Shown here: positions 1 to 11,104 of the stretch, one piece after another
Numbering within the stretch: position 1 is the stretch's first letter
Layout: each line of letters opens with the position of its first letter
NCBI RefSeq assembly: GCF_030159855.1
Contig: NZ_BSNG01000001.1
Coordinates: 1-64,000 of the forward strand
Origin: Devosia yakushimensis
GTDB taxonomy: Bacteria > Pseudomonadota > Alphaproteobacteria > Rhizobiales > Devosiaceae
Reading direction: 5' to 3'
DNA length: 64,000 nt
The notes under the pieces: model-generated
What the model was told of the DNA's origin: nothing
Database searches by the model: none
The model's input: only the letters and a program-made list of their open reading frames with translations
Translations under genes and position numbers: made by a program

Positions 1-688
1 GGAGCCAGAGCCTGCTCCCACGCCAACGCCGGAGCCGACACCGGAGCCCGAGCCCGAGCCGGCACCTGAGCCGGAACCAGAACCCACGCCGCAGCCGCCT
101 CAACCGGCCGCGCCGACGCCCGCCGCGCGTCCGAGCAACCTCAATCAATTGCGCCAGCAATTCGCCGCTGCCGAGGCCGAACGCCGCCGGCGCGAGGAAG
201 AGGAACGGCGTCGCCAGGCAGCCGCACAGCAGCCGGCGCCGTCCACGCCGACCCAGTCGCCGCGCCCGCCCCAGCCGTCGCAGCTCGATTCCGCGTTGGC
301 CGACGACATTTCCTCGATCATCAATCGGGACAATTCGACCGGCGCCACGACCGGGCAGGGCGGCTCGCCCTCGCTGGGCGATACCACCGGCACGTCGGCT
401 ACGCTCAGCCAGACCGAGATCGGCGCCCTGGTCGCCAAGATCAAGCAGTGCTGGTACCTGCTGCCCAATGAGGAAGCGAGCGGCGCCGAAGTCGTCGTCA
501 ATATGCGGCTCAGACAGGATGGTTCGCTGGCCGATGTGCCGCGGATCGTCTCGGTCAGCCAGCAACCCGAAGCCATCGGCATCGCCCAGAAGGCGGTGAG
601 CGCGGTGGCCGGTTGCGGACCCTACAACATGCTATCGGCCAATACTTATGACCAATGGCAGAATATTAACGTCACGTTGCGGCCGTGA
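1..688 (+). CDS. tolA: TolA-like cell envelope protein, C-terminal part (5' end outside window)
   Basis: The reading frame is open from base 2 to the TGA at 686-688, so the N-terminus with its membrane anchor lies upstream of the window. The visible part starts with a Pro-Glu/Pro-Thr repeat (1-110), as in TonB and TolA periplasmic linkers, followed by an Arg/Glu/Ala-rich helical stretch (about 149-245). A TonB/TolA C-terminal-like fold (about 420-680) contains IGALVAKIKQCWYLLP and VVVNMRLRQDGSLADVP. In the Tol-Pal system TolA links the TolQR motor in the inner membrane to TolB and Pal at the outer membrane. The identity rests mainly on position: tolB, pal and cpoB follow on the same strand. 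Confidence 0.85.
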   Translation, partial: EPEPAPTPTPEPTPEPEPEPAPEPEPEPTPQPPQPAAPTPAARPSNLNQLRQQFAAAEAERRRREEEERRRQAAAQQPAPSTPTQSPRPPQPSQLDSALADDISSIINRDNSTGATTGQGGSPSLGDTTGTSATLSQTEIGALVAKIKQCWYLLPNEEASGAEVVVNMRLRQDGSLADVPRIVSVSQQPEAIGIAQKAVSAVAGCGPYNMLSANTYDQWQNINVTLRP

Positions 689-748
689 CATCTTGGAAGC
701 GCCTTTGTCTGGCAGCATTGTCGGCGAACGGCAGGAACGGAGACTGAA

Positions 749-2059
749 ATGACCCTTCTCACCCGGCGCAATGCCCTCAAGCTCGGTCTTGCTGGTGGCG
801 TGGCGATGGCCGCCGCGGCCAAGGCCAATGCCCAGCTCAACATCACGGTCGAGGGCGCCAATTTCCGCCCGCTGCCGATTGCCATTCCCGATTTCGCTTC
901 GGCCGATCCCACTTTCGGGCGCGAGATCGCCGATATCGTGCGCAACAATCTGCGCCGCTCAGGCCTGTTCCAGCCGCTCGATCCGGCTTCGCTGCCCGTA
1001 CAGGTGGGCGATGTGAACGCCACGCCCGATTTCAACACCTGGCGCACCGCCAATGTGGATGCGCTGGTGATGGGCAGTGTCGAGCGCGGCGGGCAGATTT
1101 CTTCCTCGGTGCGCGTGTGGGACACGCGGCAGGGGGCCCAGGTCGTGGGCACCAGTTACAATACCGATCCCAATTCCTCGCGCCGCATCGGCCATATCAT
1201 TTCCGACGCCATCTATGCCAACCTCACCGGGGGTGGCGGCTATTTCGATACGCGCGTGGTCTATGTGGCCGAAAGCGGTCCCAAGGCCAATCGCGTGCGG
1301 CGCCTGGCCATCATGGATCAGGACGGCGCCAATTCGCAGTACCTGACCGATGGCAGTTCCATGGCGCTGACGCCGCGATTTTCGCCCAATGGCGATATGC
1401 TGACCTATATGAATTTTGCCAGTGGCAATCCTCAGGTCTATCTGCTGCAGCTGTCGAGCGGCCGCCAGCAGCAGCTGGCCGCGGTGGGGGCAATGACCTT
1501 TGCTCCCCGTTTCTCGCCCGATGGCGGCACGGTGGCCTTTTCGGTGGAGCAGGGCGGCGCCACCAATATCTATTCGGTCGCCACCGGGGGCGGTCAGCCC
1601 ATGCAGCTGACCTCGGGCGCAGCCATCGATACCGGCCCCTCCTATTCGCCCGATGGCAGCCGCATCGCCTTTGAAAGCGACCGGGGTGGTTCGCCGCAGA
1701 TTTATATGATGGGCGCGAGCGGCGGCAACGCCCAGCGCGTCAGCTTCGGCCAGGGCAGCTATTCGACCCCTGTCTGGTCGCCCAAGGGCGATTTGCTGGC
1801 CTTTACCCGCCAGTCCGGCGGCCAGTTCAATATCGGGGTGATGAACCCCGATGGCTCGGGCGAACGCATGCTCTATTCGAGCTTCCATGCCGAGGGCCCG
1901 ACCTGGGCACCCAATGGCCGGGTCATCATGTTCTTCCAGGACCCGGGCGGCAATGACGGCCCGCGCCTGATGAGCATCGATATCTGGGGCCGCAATCTTC
2001 TGACTATCCCGACCGATGGCTATGCATCCGATCCGGCATGGTCGGGGCTGCGGAGCTAG
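749..2059 (+). CDS. tolB: Tol-Pal system beta-propeller protein TolB
   Basis: This 436-residue periplasmic protein has the usual TolB length. An N-terminal TolB domain (about 30-160) is followed by WD40-like PD40 blades with repeated FSPDG/YSPDGSRIAF motifs (about 200-430). It binds Pal and takes part in outer membrane constriction at division. The signal peptide is unusual: MTLLTRRNALKLGLAGG has a twin-arginine core close to the S/T-R-R-x-F-L-K consensus, then a small hydrophobic stretch and an ANA-Q cleavage site, which suggests Tat rather than Sec export. It follows tolA by 60 bp. The ATG at 749 gives the complete signal peptide. Confidence 0.95.
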   Translation: MTLLTRRNALKLGLAGGVAMAAAAKANAQLNITVEGANFRPLPIAIPDFASADPTFGREIADIVRNNLRRSGLFQPLDPASLPVQVGDVNATPDFNTWRTANVDALVMGSVERGGQISSSVRVWDTRQGAQVVGTSYNTDPNSSRRIGHIISDAIYANLTGGGGYFDTRVVYVAESGPKANRVRRLAIMDQDGANSQYLTDGSSMALTPRFSPNGDMLTYMNFASGNPQVYLLQLSSGRQQQLAAVGAMTFAPRFSPDGGTVAFSVEQGGATNIYSVATGGGQPMQLTSGAAIDTGPSYSPDGSRIAFESDRGGSPQIYMMGASGGNAQRVSFGQGSYSTPVWSPKGDLLAFTRQSGGQFNIGVMNPDGSGERMLYSSFHAEGPTWAPNGRVIMFFQDPGGNDGPRLMSIDIWGRNLLTIPTDGYASDPAWSGLRS

Positions 2060-2327
2060 GCTCGGCGGGGAAATGACACCAATTGCGGTGTCAACGTGCA
2101 CAGTCTGTTACCCTTCCGCCGCAAGAGGAGAAGGGCAACAGTGCGTGACTTAACCTTAACGTGATCTGCGGGGCGCCCTGTGGCGGAACTGCACCATCAC
2201 GAAAAAGCCCGGATTTCCGCCACATTTGTGCCCGGATAGGCAAACATTAACCAGACACGCAAACGCGGTCTTAAGAATAAGCGCGGTAAATGCCGTGCTT
2301 AAGATTGTAGCCTTTCAGGAGCCTCCA

Positions 2328-2822
2328 TTGGCCATTTCCGCACCCCTCAACACTGCGTTGCGCGCATTCGCAATGCTGCTCTTCGTCGTCGCGATTGCGG
2401 CCTGTTCCCGCACCCCCAATGCGATGCCGACCGGTGTCGGCAATCTCGGTCCGGGCGGCGGCGCGCCGGGCAGCCAGCAGGAATTCCTGGTGTCGGTCGG
2501 TGACCGCGTGTTCTTCGAAACCGATTCGAGCAATTTGACCCCGACCGCCATGGCCACGCTGGACAAGCAGGCCGCCTGGCTCAACCAGTATTCGAACTAC
2601 CGCATCATGATCGAAGGCCATGCCGACGAGCGCGGCACCCGCGAATACAATATTGCCCTGGGCGCCCGCCGCGCCTCCATCGTGGTCAATTACCTGACCT
2701 CCAAGGGCGTCAATGGCCAGCGCATCACCAGCCAGTCCTTCGGCAAGGAACGTCCGGTGGCCATCTGTAACGACATTTCCTGCTGGAGCCAGAACCGCCG
2801 CGCGGTTACTGTGGTCCAGTAA
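2328..2822 (+). CDS. pal: Peptidoglycan-associated lipoprotein Pal
   Basis: OmpA-C-like domain protein of 164 residues. The proposed TTG start at 2328 has an AGGAG ribosome site 6 bp upstream and gives a short lipoprotein signal peptide ending in the lipobox I-A-A-C. An open frame continues upstream to a TTG at 2226, but that start would bury the signal peptide and has no ribosome site. The C-terminal half carries VFFETDSSNLTPTAM, IEGHADERGTREYNIALG and a closing QNRR motif, the peptidoglycan (mDAP) binding fold of Pal. Pal anchors the outer membrane to the wall and is released by TolB and TolA. A terminator follows at 2883-2924. Confidence 0.95.
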   Translation: MAISAPLNTALRAFAMLLFVVAIAACSRTPNAMPTGVGNLGPGGGAPGSQQEFLVSVGDRVFFETDSSNLTPTAMATLDKQAAWLNQYSNYRIMIEGHADERGTREYNIALGARRASIVVNYLTSKGVNGQRITSQSFGKERPVAICNDISCWSQNRRAVTVVQ

Positions 2823-2882
2823 GACAAAACCGGCCCTGCCGCCTGGCGGGGCCGAAGCGATCCAGTGCAAACTGGAGGCAAG

Positions 2883-2924
2883 AGCGCCCGGAGCCCTTAC
2901 TAAAGGACCCGGGCGCTTTCTTTT
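2883..2924 (+). terminator. Rho-independent terminator after pal
   Basis: The arms AGCGCCCGG (2883-2891) and CCGGGCGCT (2909-2917) are perfect complements around a 17-base loop, and TTCTTTT follows. It lies between pal and cpoB, so cpoB may also need its own promoter. A second GC-rich inverted repeat closer to pal (about 2831-2855) has no T-run. Confidence 0.75.
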
Positions 2925-3006
2925 GACCAAAATTTGTCTTTATTCGCGTGCCTAGCAAAGTTCATGCTGCGTTGCGCAGGCGCGACGTGTTTGGAGGCTG
3001 ACTGCT

Positions 3007-4032
3007 TTGACGACGAGTATTGATTTCAAGGCCCGGCTGGCGCTGGCTACGGTGCTGGCCCTCGGGGTTGCGGCCCCGGCCCTTGCCCAGTCCGCATTGC
3101 CGGTTTCCCCGCCTGCGCTGGTGGGGCGCACGCTGAGCGATGAAACGCCGCCCGTGCTGGTGGCGCAGGCCAATGATACGGCCCAATTGATGCTGCGCAT
3201 CCAGCAGCTCGAGGAGCAGATCCGCTCGCTCAATGGCCAGGTCGAAGGCCTGACGTTCCAGCTCACCCAGATGCAGACGCTGGTGCAGCGCCTGAGCGAT
3301 GACAGCGAAGCGCGGTTCCGGGCGCTCGAAGGCGGTGCGGCGGGAAAACCTGAGGCGGCAACCCAGGAGGGCGGTGCAACGCAGCCCCAGGCGTTGCCGC
3401 AGGCCCCAGCCAATGACGAATCCAATGTGCCCATGACCGATATTCCCGAGCAGGGCGTGCAGCCGTTGCCCGGGGAAGCCGAGTTCGACCCCACATTCGA
3501 TGATGGCAGCGTGCCGATGGACGATCTGGGCAATTCCAGCGACCCGCTGGTGGGCACCGGGCGGACCGGGGGCGTGGACCTGACGACAGGCGAGCCGCTC
3601 GATCTCAGCTACGATCCGGCTGCCGGACCATCGGGCAATCCCGATGCCGACGCAAAGTTCCGCGCCGGTTACGAGGCGCTGGCCCGCGGCGACTATGACT
3701 TTGCCGAGGATCAGTTCAGCCAATTCATCGAACTTTATCCGGACAATCCGCAGGCTACCGACGCCGCCAATTGGCTGGGCGATGCGCTGTTGCAGCGGCA
3801 GGCCTATAGCGAGGCGGCCGATGTTTTGCTCAATGCCTTCCAGAAGGCGCCGGATAGTCCCAGGGCCCCCGAATTGCTGCTCAAGCTGGGCATGTCGCTG
3901 TCGGGTGCCGGGGAGCGCGAAACCGCCTGCCGCACCTTTGCTGAAATCGACCGCCGCTATGCCGCGCTGCCCGATGCCGTCAAAGGCAAGCTGGCCGAGG
4001 AAAAGACCAAGGCCGAATGCCCGCCCGCATGA
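3007..4032 (+). CDS. cpoB: Tol-Pal system protein CpoB/YbgF
   Basis: Periplasmic protein of 341 residues that in Enterobacteria coordinates Tol with peptidoglycan synthesis by PBP1B. The TTG start at 3007 has a GGAGG site at 2993-2997. A Sec signal peptide ends near APALAQ (residue about 28). A short trimerising coiled coil (ANDTAQLMLRIQQLEEQIRSL, about 57-77 and onward to 105) is followed by a long Pro/Gly/Asp-rich linker, longer than in E. coli. Three TPR-like repeats form the C-terminus (about 215-335, AKFRAGYEALARGDYDFAE, NPQATDAANWLGDALL). The stop overlaps the possible tilS start ATGA at 4029-4032, so the two genes are translationally linked. Confidence 0.92.
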   Translation: MTTSIDFKARLALATVLALGVAAPALAQSALPVSPPALVGRTLSDETPPVLVAQANDTAQLMLRIQQLEEQIRSLNGQVEGLTFQLTQMQTLVQRLSDDSEARFRALEGGAAGKPEAATQEGGATQPQALPQAPANDESNVPMTDIPEQGVQPLPGEAEFDPTFDDGSVPMDDLGNSSDPLVGTGRTGGVDLTTGEPLDLSYDPAAGPSGNPDADAKFRAGYEALARGDYDFAEDQFSQFIELYPDNPQATDAANWLGDALLQRQAYSEAADVLLNAFQKAPDSPRAPELLLKLGMSLSGAGERETACRTFAEIDRRYAALPDAVKGKLAEEKTKAECPPA

Positions 4033-5291
4033 CCCCAAGCCTTGACGATGCGGCAGGGCTTGACCGGCTCTTTGCAATGGTTGCCGCAGAACAGGCGATC
4101 GGGCTGGCGGTGTCGGGGGGCGGGGATAGTCTCGCACTGCTGGTGCTGGCCCAACGTTGGGCCAGTGAGCGCGGGAATGCGCCCCGCTTGCATGTCTATT
4201 CGGTTGATCATGGCCTGCGGCCCGAGGCGGCCGCAGAGGTGGCCATGGTGCTTGCAACAGCCAAACGGCTCGGCATTGCGGCAGCCGGACTTAAATGGAC
4301 GGATGCCAAGCCCGCTGCCGGCTTGCAGGAAGCGGCCCGCGCTGCTCGCTACCGGCTGATCGGGAAGGCCATGGCCAAGGACGGCGTCGATATCCTCCTT
4401 ACCGCGCATCACCGCCATGATCAGGCGGAGACTGTGTTGATGCGCATGGCCCATGGCAGCGGTATCGAGGGGCTGAAGGGCATGGCCGAAATGGCCAATG
4501 TCGAGGGCGTCCGTGTCTGCCGGCCACTGCTCGGCATTGATCCGGCCGCGCTGCGCGCCGTGGTGGATGCGGCGGGGCTCGTACCAGCCGAGGACCCTTC
4601 CAATAGCGACGATCATTATGAGCGCGTCCGCTGGCGCAAGGCGCTGCCCCAATTGGCGGTGCTAGGTCTTGACGCGGTGACGATCGGGGTTTTTGCCGAG
4701 CGCATGGCGGAGGCCGATGCGGCGATTGCGCAGATGGCCGAGGAACGTTTCGCGACCATGGTGCGGCTCGATGGCTTCGGTTCGGCGCGGATCGAACTGG
4801 CCAGTTTCATTGGTCTGAGCCCTGCCGTCTCTGTGCGGGTGCTGGGTCGCGTCCTTAATATTGTGGGGGGTCGGCAAAAGCCTCGGGCGCTGGGGCAGGT
4901 CGAACGGCTCCGCCAGTCGATTGCCGATGGGATGCTGCCCAAGTCCACCACGGTTCTGGGCTGTGTCATCCGCCTCAAGGACGATGCGGTGGTTATCGCC
5001 CGCGAGCCGGGTCGCGCCGTGCCCGCTGATGCGATCCTTTTGCCCCACGCTGAACTGGTGTGGGACGAGCGATTCCTGATCATCAATGGCTCGGACGAAA
5101 GCGGCCTCACCGCCAGCGTCGCGGACTATCTGCCGCGCCACCGGCTGGAAGAATTCCTCGGTTTCAAGGTGACCGCGCCGGCAGAAGCCATCCGCACCGC
5201 CCCCATTGTCCGCGACGCGGAGGGGGGCGTGCTGTCGCTGGGCGGCTGGTCGTTCGACGAGCGCATTTCGGTCAAGCTGCTGATCGACTAG
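4017..5291 (+). CDS. tilS: tRNA(Ile)-lysidine synthase TilS
   Basis: ATP-dependent enzyme that attaches lysine to C34 of the CAU-anticodon tRNA-Ile, changing it to read AUA. The PP-loop motif SGGGDS is at residues 33-38, and the N-type ATP pyrophosphatase core continues with VDHGLRPEA and TAHHRHDQAETVLMR. The length of 424 is normal. Two starts are possible: ATG 4017, used here, and ATG 4029, which forms an ATGA overlap with the cpoB stop. The stop codon overlaps the stop of the convergent gene in the shared bases CTAG (5288-5291). Confidence 0.93.
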   Translation: MPARMTPSLDDAAGLDRLFAMVAAEQAIGLAVSGGGDSLALLVLAQRWASERGNAPRLHVYSVDHGLRPEAAAEVAMVLATAKRLGIAAAGLKWTDAKPAAGLQEAARAARYRLIGKAMAKDGVDILLTAHHRHDQAETVLMRMAHGSGIEGLKGMAEMANVEGVRVCRPLLGIDPAALRAVVDAAGLVPAEDPSNSDDHYERVRWRKALPQLAVLGLDAVTIGVFAERMAEADAAIAQMAEERFATMVRLDGFGSARIELASFIGLSPAVSVRVLGRVLNIVGGRQKPRALGQVERLRQSIADGMLPKSTTVLGCVIRLKDDAVVIAREPGRAVPADAILLPHAELVWDERFLIINGSDESGLTASVADYLPRHRLEEFLGFKVTAPAEAIRTAPIVRDAEGGVLSLGGWSFDERISVKLLID

Positions 5292-6241
5292 GGCCTAAGC
5301 TGCAGGTCCTGGGCACTCATCAGCGCCGTGATCATGTTGATGGCCGTGCTCAGCCCTTCATAGGAAATGGCGTAGATTTCCTCACGCGGCAGGATCACAT
5401 ATTGCCCGTTGCTGCAGGCCCACAGCGCTTCGCAATAGCCCTCGATGACCTCGCTCATGCGGGCCCTGGCATCGGCCGGCGTTTCGTTCCGGTCGGCGCG
5501 GAACGAGTCAAAGATGATGTCGGCATCGACCTGCGGCAGATATTCGGCGCTGAGCTCGACTTCACTGCCTTCGGCAATGTCGGCGTAGACAGCGGGGAAG
5601 GCAAAGCCGGCATCGCGCAGCACGATGCCGAGGCTGCCGAAGGTGTGCAGGACCGAGATTGCTCCATCGGAGCCCGAGATAACCGACACTGTTATGCTGG
5701 GCGCGTCGACGAGACGCCGCAATTGGGCGAGCTGGGTGGCATAGCGGGTTTCGAGGAAATCGAGCTTGGCCTGGGTGCCGGTGATTTCGGCGAGCCGGTC
5801 ATAAATGCCCAGATAATCCGATACCGCAGGATCGAAAACCAGCGTCGGCGCGATCTTTTCGAGCTGGTCGACAGGGGAATCCCGGCTGGCCAGCGTCACG
5901 ATCAGGTCGGGCTCGGCCTTGGCCAGTGCTTCGATATCGAGGTCATTGCCCAGGAAAACGATGCCGCTATTGTCGAAGTCGACCCCGGTCAGAATCTTGC
6001 TGGCGCGAATATAGGGGCCGTTGTCCGAGGGCCGGCCATGGCTCGCGACCGGGAAGACGCCCAATTCAATCAGGGGAACCGAAAGGCGCAGGTCATCGAG
6101 ACTGGCGATGCGGCTCGGATGGGCCGGGATTTCAACGGTTCGGCCAAGATCGTCCGTGACGGTTACAGTTTCCTGGGCCATGGCGGCCGACAGCATAGCG
6201 AGGCACAGAAGGGCGCCCGCAAGGGCCGGAAAAATACGCAT
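5288..6241 (-). CDS. Iron-complex/cobalamin-type ABC transporter substrate-binding protein (orphan)
   Basis: Periplasmic binding protein of the TroA/BtuF/FepB helical-backbone class, 317 residues. A Sec signal peptide (MRIFPALAGALLCLAMLSAAMAQ) is followed by TVTDDLGRTVEIPAHPSRIASL, the standard opening of siderophore and heme binding proteins, and LDIEALAKAEPDLIVT in the first lobe. The ATG at 6241 has GGAG 8 bp upstream; the frame extends further up but without a ribosome site. No permease or ATPase gene lies next to it, so it either serves a transporter encoded elsewhere or has another role. The exact ligand (Fe-siderophore, heme, B12) cannot be read from sequence. Confidence 0.8.
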   Translation of the reverse strand: MRIFPALAGALLCLAMLSAAMAQETVTVTDDLGRTVEIPAHPSRIASLDDLRLSVPLIELGVFPVASHGRPSDNGPYIRASKILTGVDFDNSGIVFLGNDLDIEALAKAEPDLIVTLASRDSPVDQLEKIAPTLVFDPAVSDYLGIYDRLAEITGTQAKLDFLETRYATQLAQLRRLVDAPSITVSVISGSDGAISVLHTFGSLGIVLRDAGFAFPAVYADIAEGSEVELSAEYLPQVDADIIFDSFRADRNETPADARARMSEVIEGYCEALWACSNGQYVILPREEIYAISYEGLSTAINMITALMSAQDLQLRP

Positions 6242-6584
6242 GCTCAGTCTCCAAACGTCCTCCCGCGCTCTGTTTAGATTTATGATCCATATAGTCAAGT
6301 TTAACTTGGCGAGGTGGTGGGGTTGGGGCGCCCCACAACAGTCCGGCACAAGCGGTGGTGGGGAGCAGATGTCGAACATGGAGGGGATGTGCGGAGATGC
6401 ACTCCGCCGAAATCCCTGTGGAACTTTCCACTCCGCCACCGCGTATTAACCCAATCGCGACATTATGACTGGACGGAGCGCCCAAAGGACAGCAGGTCTT
6501 GCCCTTGTAACGCCCCAATGCCGGACATACATTCGGCCTTACTGCTGGCCGGGTCATTTGGCCGGCTTCTCCGGGACAGGATTG
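6242..6584. promoter_or_regulatory. Divergent intergenic region between the binding-protein gene and ftsH
   Basis: These 343 bp hold no credible gene. A 13-bp palindrome CAAGTTTAACTTG at 6296-6308 sits about 55 bp upstream of the binding-protein start and is a candidate operator. It does not match the Irr or RirA consensus known to me. On the ftsH side there is a candidate heat-shock promoter at 6504-6532, listed separately. Confidence 0.45.
6504..6532 (+). promoter_or_regulatory. Possible RpoH (sigma-32) promoter of ftsH
   Basis: CTTGTA (6504-6509), a 16-bp spacer and CATACAT (6526-6532) resemble the alphaproteobacterial heat-shock promoter pattern CTTGAA-N17-CYTATNT. It lies about 55 bp before the ftsH ATG. 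ftsH is heat-inducible in many bacteria. The match is partial. Confidence 0.3.
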
Positions 6585-8516
<1,932 letters not shown>

Positions 8517-8533
8517 ATGCCACCGGAACAGTT

Positions 8534-8561
8534 GGAAAGGTCGCCGCAAGGCGGCCTTTCC
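8534..8561 (+). terminator. Stem-loop after ftsH
   Basis: A 12-bp stem GGAAAGGTCGCC / GGCGGCCTTTCC (one G-U pair) closes a GCAA tetraloop just behind the ftsH stop. Only a weak T-run (GTTTA) follows, so it may act as a leaky terminator or an mRNA-stabilising hairpin before glmM. Confidence 0.55.
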
Positions 8562-8649
8562 GCGTTTACTGTGCACCGCTATTTGCGTTAAGCGCTGTTA
8601 AAGGTTGCACGCTAAAACTATTCGCTCGAGACGAGTGCGAGGACAGATC

Positions 8650-9993
8650 ATGGTCAGGAAGTATTTCGGCACCGACGGTATCCGCGGGCTTGCCAATGGC
8701 AGCAAGCTGACCCCCGAACTGGCGATGAAGGTCGGCATGGCCGCTGGCACCAAATTCGTTCGCGGCGATCATCGTAATCGCGTGGTGATCGGCAAGGATA
8801 CCCGCCGTTCGGGCTATATGATCGAAACGGCACTGACCGCCGGCTTTACCGCCGTGGGTATGGATGTCTATCTGCTCGGCCCGATGCCGACGCCGGCCGT
8901 TGCCATGCTGACGCGTTCGCTACGCGCGGATCTGGGCGTTATGATCTCGGCCTCGCACAATCCCTATGACGACAATGGCATCAAGCTGTTCCGGCCCGAT
9001 GGCTACAAGCTCAGCGACGAGCTGGAGCTGGAAATCGAACGGCTGATCGAAAGCGACACGTCCAAGTTGCTGGCGCATGGCATGAATATCGGCCGCGCCT
9101 ATCGCGACGAGGAAGCCCGCACCCGCTATGTCGAATATGCCAAGCGCACGCTGCCGCGCAATATCGATCTCAGCGGGCTGCGGGTGGTGCTCGATTGCGC
9201 CAATGGTGCCGCCTATAAGGTTGCCCCGATGGCGCTGTGGGAATTGGGCGCTGAGGTCATCACCATCGGCGTCGAGCCCGATGGCTACAATATCAATCAC
9301 AAGGTTGGCTCCACCGCTCCGGACGCCGTGGCCGCCAAGGTGCGCGAGATGCGCGCCGATATCGGTATCGCGCTCGATGGTGACGCCGACCGCGTCATCA
9401 TCATCGACGAAAAGGGCAATGTGGTTGATGGCGACCAGTTCATGGCCGTGATCGCCCAGAGCTGGATGGAGCGCGAAATGCTGGTGGGTGGCGGAATCGT
9501 CGCCACCGTCATGTCCAATCTTGGCCTGGAGCGCTATCTGCTCTCGCTGGGGTTGACGCTGGAGCGCACCCAGGTTGGCGACCGCTATGTGCTCGAAGCC
9601 ATGCGTAGCAAGGGCTTCAATGTCGGTGGCGAACAATCGGGCCACATCATCCTGTCCGATTTTACCACGACGGGCGATGGCCTGGTGGCGGCGCTGCAAT
9701 TGCTGGCCGTGCTCAAACAGCAGGAACGGCCGATCTCCGAAATCTGTGCGCGTTTCGAAAAAGTTCCCCAATTGCTGCGCAGCGTCAAATTCAAATCCGG
9801 CAAGCCGCTGGAGCATAAGCAGGTCATTCAGGCCATTGCCGATGGTCAGGCCATGCTCGGCAAGGGCGGGCGCCTGGTGGTCCGCGCGTCGGGCACCGAA
9901 CCGGTTATCCGGGTGATGGGCGAGGCCGATGATGCGGCACTGGTTTCGACCGTCGTGGGGCAGGTCGAGGCGGCAATTCTGCAGGTCGCCTGA
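8650..9993 (+). CDS. glmM: Phosphoglucosamine mutase GlmM
   Basis: Converts glucosamine-6-phosphate to glucosamine-1-phosphate on the way to UDP-GlcNAc for peptidoglycan and LPS. The 447 residues start at ATG 8650 with GAGGA just upstream. [10 protein letters not shown] is at the N-terminus, the phospho-serine loop ISASHNP puts the active Ser at position 102 (the E. coli number), the Mg loop DGDADR follows, then GGEQSGHII and the C-terminal phosphate loop [12 protein letters not shown]. The ftsH-glmM order is common in Hyphomicrobiales. Confidence 0.96.
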   Translation: MVRKYFGTDGIRGLANGSKLTPELAMKVGMAAGTKFVRGDHRNRVVIGKDTRRSGYMIETALTAGFTAVGMDVYLLGPMPTPAVAMLTRSLRADLGVMISASHNPYDDNGIKLFRPDGYKLSDELELEIERLIESDTSKLLAHGMNIGRAYRDEEARTRYVEYAKRTLPRNIDLSGLRVVLDCANGAAYKVAPMALWELGAEVITIGVEPDGYNINHKVGSTAPDAVAAKVREMRADIGIALDGDADRVIIIDEKGNVVDGDQFMAVIAQSWMEREMLVGGGIVATVMSNLGLERYLLSLGLTLERTQVGDRYVLEAMRSKGFNVGGEQSGHIILSDFTTTGDGLVAALQLLAVLKQQERPISEICARFEKVPQLLRSVKFKSGKPLEHKQVIQAIADGQAMLGKGGRLVVRASGTEPVIRVMGEADDAALVSTVVGQVEAAILQVA

Positions 9994-10032
9994 GGCCAAC
10001 GGCCCAAGAGTTTCAATCCCGTGCCAGTATGG

Positions 10033-10108
10033 AGTCATTTCCGCGAAAGCGGGAATCTCCGCTTAACGCTGCCTCCTAGGTAAACAGAGATCTCGCTTTC
10101 GCGGGACA
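10033..10108. repeat. Diverged family A palindromic repeat
   Basis: CCGCGAAAGCGGGAATCTC (10041-10059) and GAGATCTCGCTTTCGCGGG (10087-10105) form an imperfect inverted repeat around a 27-bp spacer, preceded by GTCATTT. It is a degenerate member of the family seen intact at 30450-30540 and 58487-58572. It lies in the 273-bp glmM-OMP gap, which also carries the OMP promoter region. Confidence 0.7.
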
Positions 10109-10266
10109 AACCTGGATGTCGTCTGCGTAACGCCCTGCAATGACTGTCAGATCCCGCCCATTATACTGACGTTAGGGTTAAGTCTTTAGGTTAATCGGGC
10201 TTTAAGGAAATTGTCCGATATTTGCCAACAATCGACTCGTGTCGTGGCAACCCAAGGACGAAATTC

Positions 10267-10992
10267 ATGAACAAGCTCATCGCTGCGGTCATGGTGGCAG
10301 GAGCCGCTATTGTGGCGGCCCCGGCGCTGGCAGCCGACATGCCCTATTATCCGCCCATCGAGATTCCGGATGTAGATTATGGGGTGCAGGGCGCCTTTTA
10401 CTTGCGCGGCAGCGCTGGTGTGAATGGCCTCTGGGCCAAGGAAGTCAACCACCCCAGTGGCGTTCCGGATACGGTGTTCGCCACGGACGATTGGGGCTTC
10501 GGCTATTCGGTCGGCGCGGGCGTGGGCTACGAAACCGGCACGGGTCTGCGCTTTGACGTCACCGCCGACTATCTCGGCAATGACGAGCTTTCCACCACCA
10601 TTGCCGGCTCGGCCAACCTGGCCAATGGCCAGCACAAGCTGTCGCTGCGCTCCACGATCCTCCTGGCCAACGCCTATTATGACTTCGGTCTGGGCGGCGG
10701 CGGTTACGGCGCTGCGGGCGGTGCCTTCGGTTATGTCGGCGCCGGCGCTGGTGTGGCCTTCAACGACATCATCACCAACGGCCCAGGCGCGCCCGACACG
10801 CGCGGTGACAATACCAGCTTCGCGGCCGCCGGTATGGTTGGCGTTGGCTATGATTTCGGCCAGGTAGTCGCCGATATCGGCTATCGCGCCCTCTACATCA
10901 ATTCGGTTGCCAATGACGCGCCGGCTTATCCCTATAGCCTCGACAATGTCTGGGCTCACGAAGTGCGCGGCACGGTTCGCTATCGCTTCTAG
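10267..10992 (+). CDS. Outer membrane beta-barrel protein (porin-like, Omp25/31 type)
   Basis: Protein of 241 residues with a clear Sec signal peptide (MNKLIAAVMVAGAAIVAAPALAAD). Alternating, Gly- and aromatic-rich stretches follow (GFGYSVGAGVGYETGTGLRFDVTA, YDFGLGGGGYGAAGG, VGVGYDFGQVVADIGYRALY). The C-terminus ends in Phe (GTVRYRF), the signal for insertion by BAM. This fits a small eight-strand barrel of the rhizobial/Brucella surface protein type. AAGGA precedes the ATG. It stands alone, with a strong terminator after it. The specific function is unknown. Confidence 0.8.
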   Translation: MNKLIAAVMVAGAAIVAAPALAADMPYYPPIEIPDVDYGVQGAFYLRGSAGVNGLWAKEVNHPSGVPDTVFATDDWGFGYSVGAGVGYETGTGLRFDVTADYLGNDELSTTIAGSANLANGQHKLSLRSTILLANAYYDFGLGGGGYGAAGGAFGYVGAGAGVAFNDIITNGPGAPDTRGDNTSFAAAGMVGVGYDFGQVVADIGYRALYINSVANDAPAYPYSLDNVWAHEVRGTVRYRF

Positions 10993-11016
10993 GCGGCATC
11001 TGACGGCAATAATCTG

Positions 11017-11046
11017 AAATCGGCGTCCTCGGGCGCCGATTTTTTT
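11017..11046 (+). terminator. Rho-independent terminator of the OMP gene
   Basis: The arms AAATCGGCG (11017-11025) and CGCCGATTT (11034-11042) are perfect complements with an 8-base loop and are followed by further T residues. Confidence 0.88.
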
Positions 11047-11104
11047 CGTCCGAATTGCCAGAATCGCCCCTACCATGCTGCGAAGCGACCAGCAGGAGGA
11101 TGGC

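Noticed and set aside
2226..2327. Extended N-terminus of Pal from TTG 2226
   Set aside because: It would put 34 residues before the lipoprotein signal peptide and lacks a ribosome site, whereas TTG 2328 has AGGAG at proper spacing.
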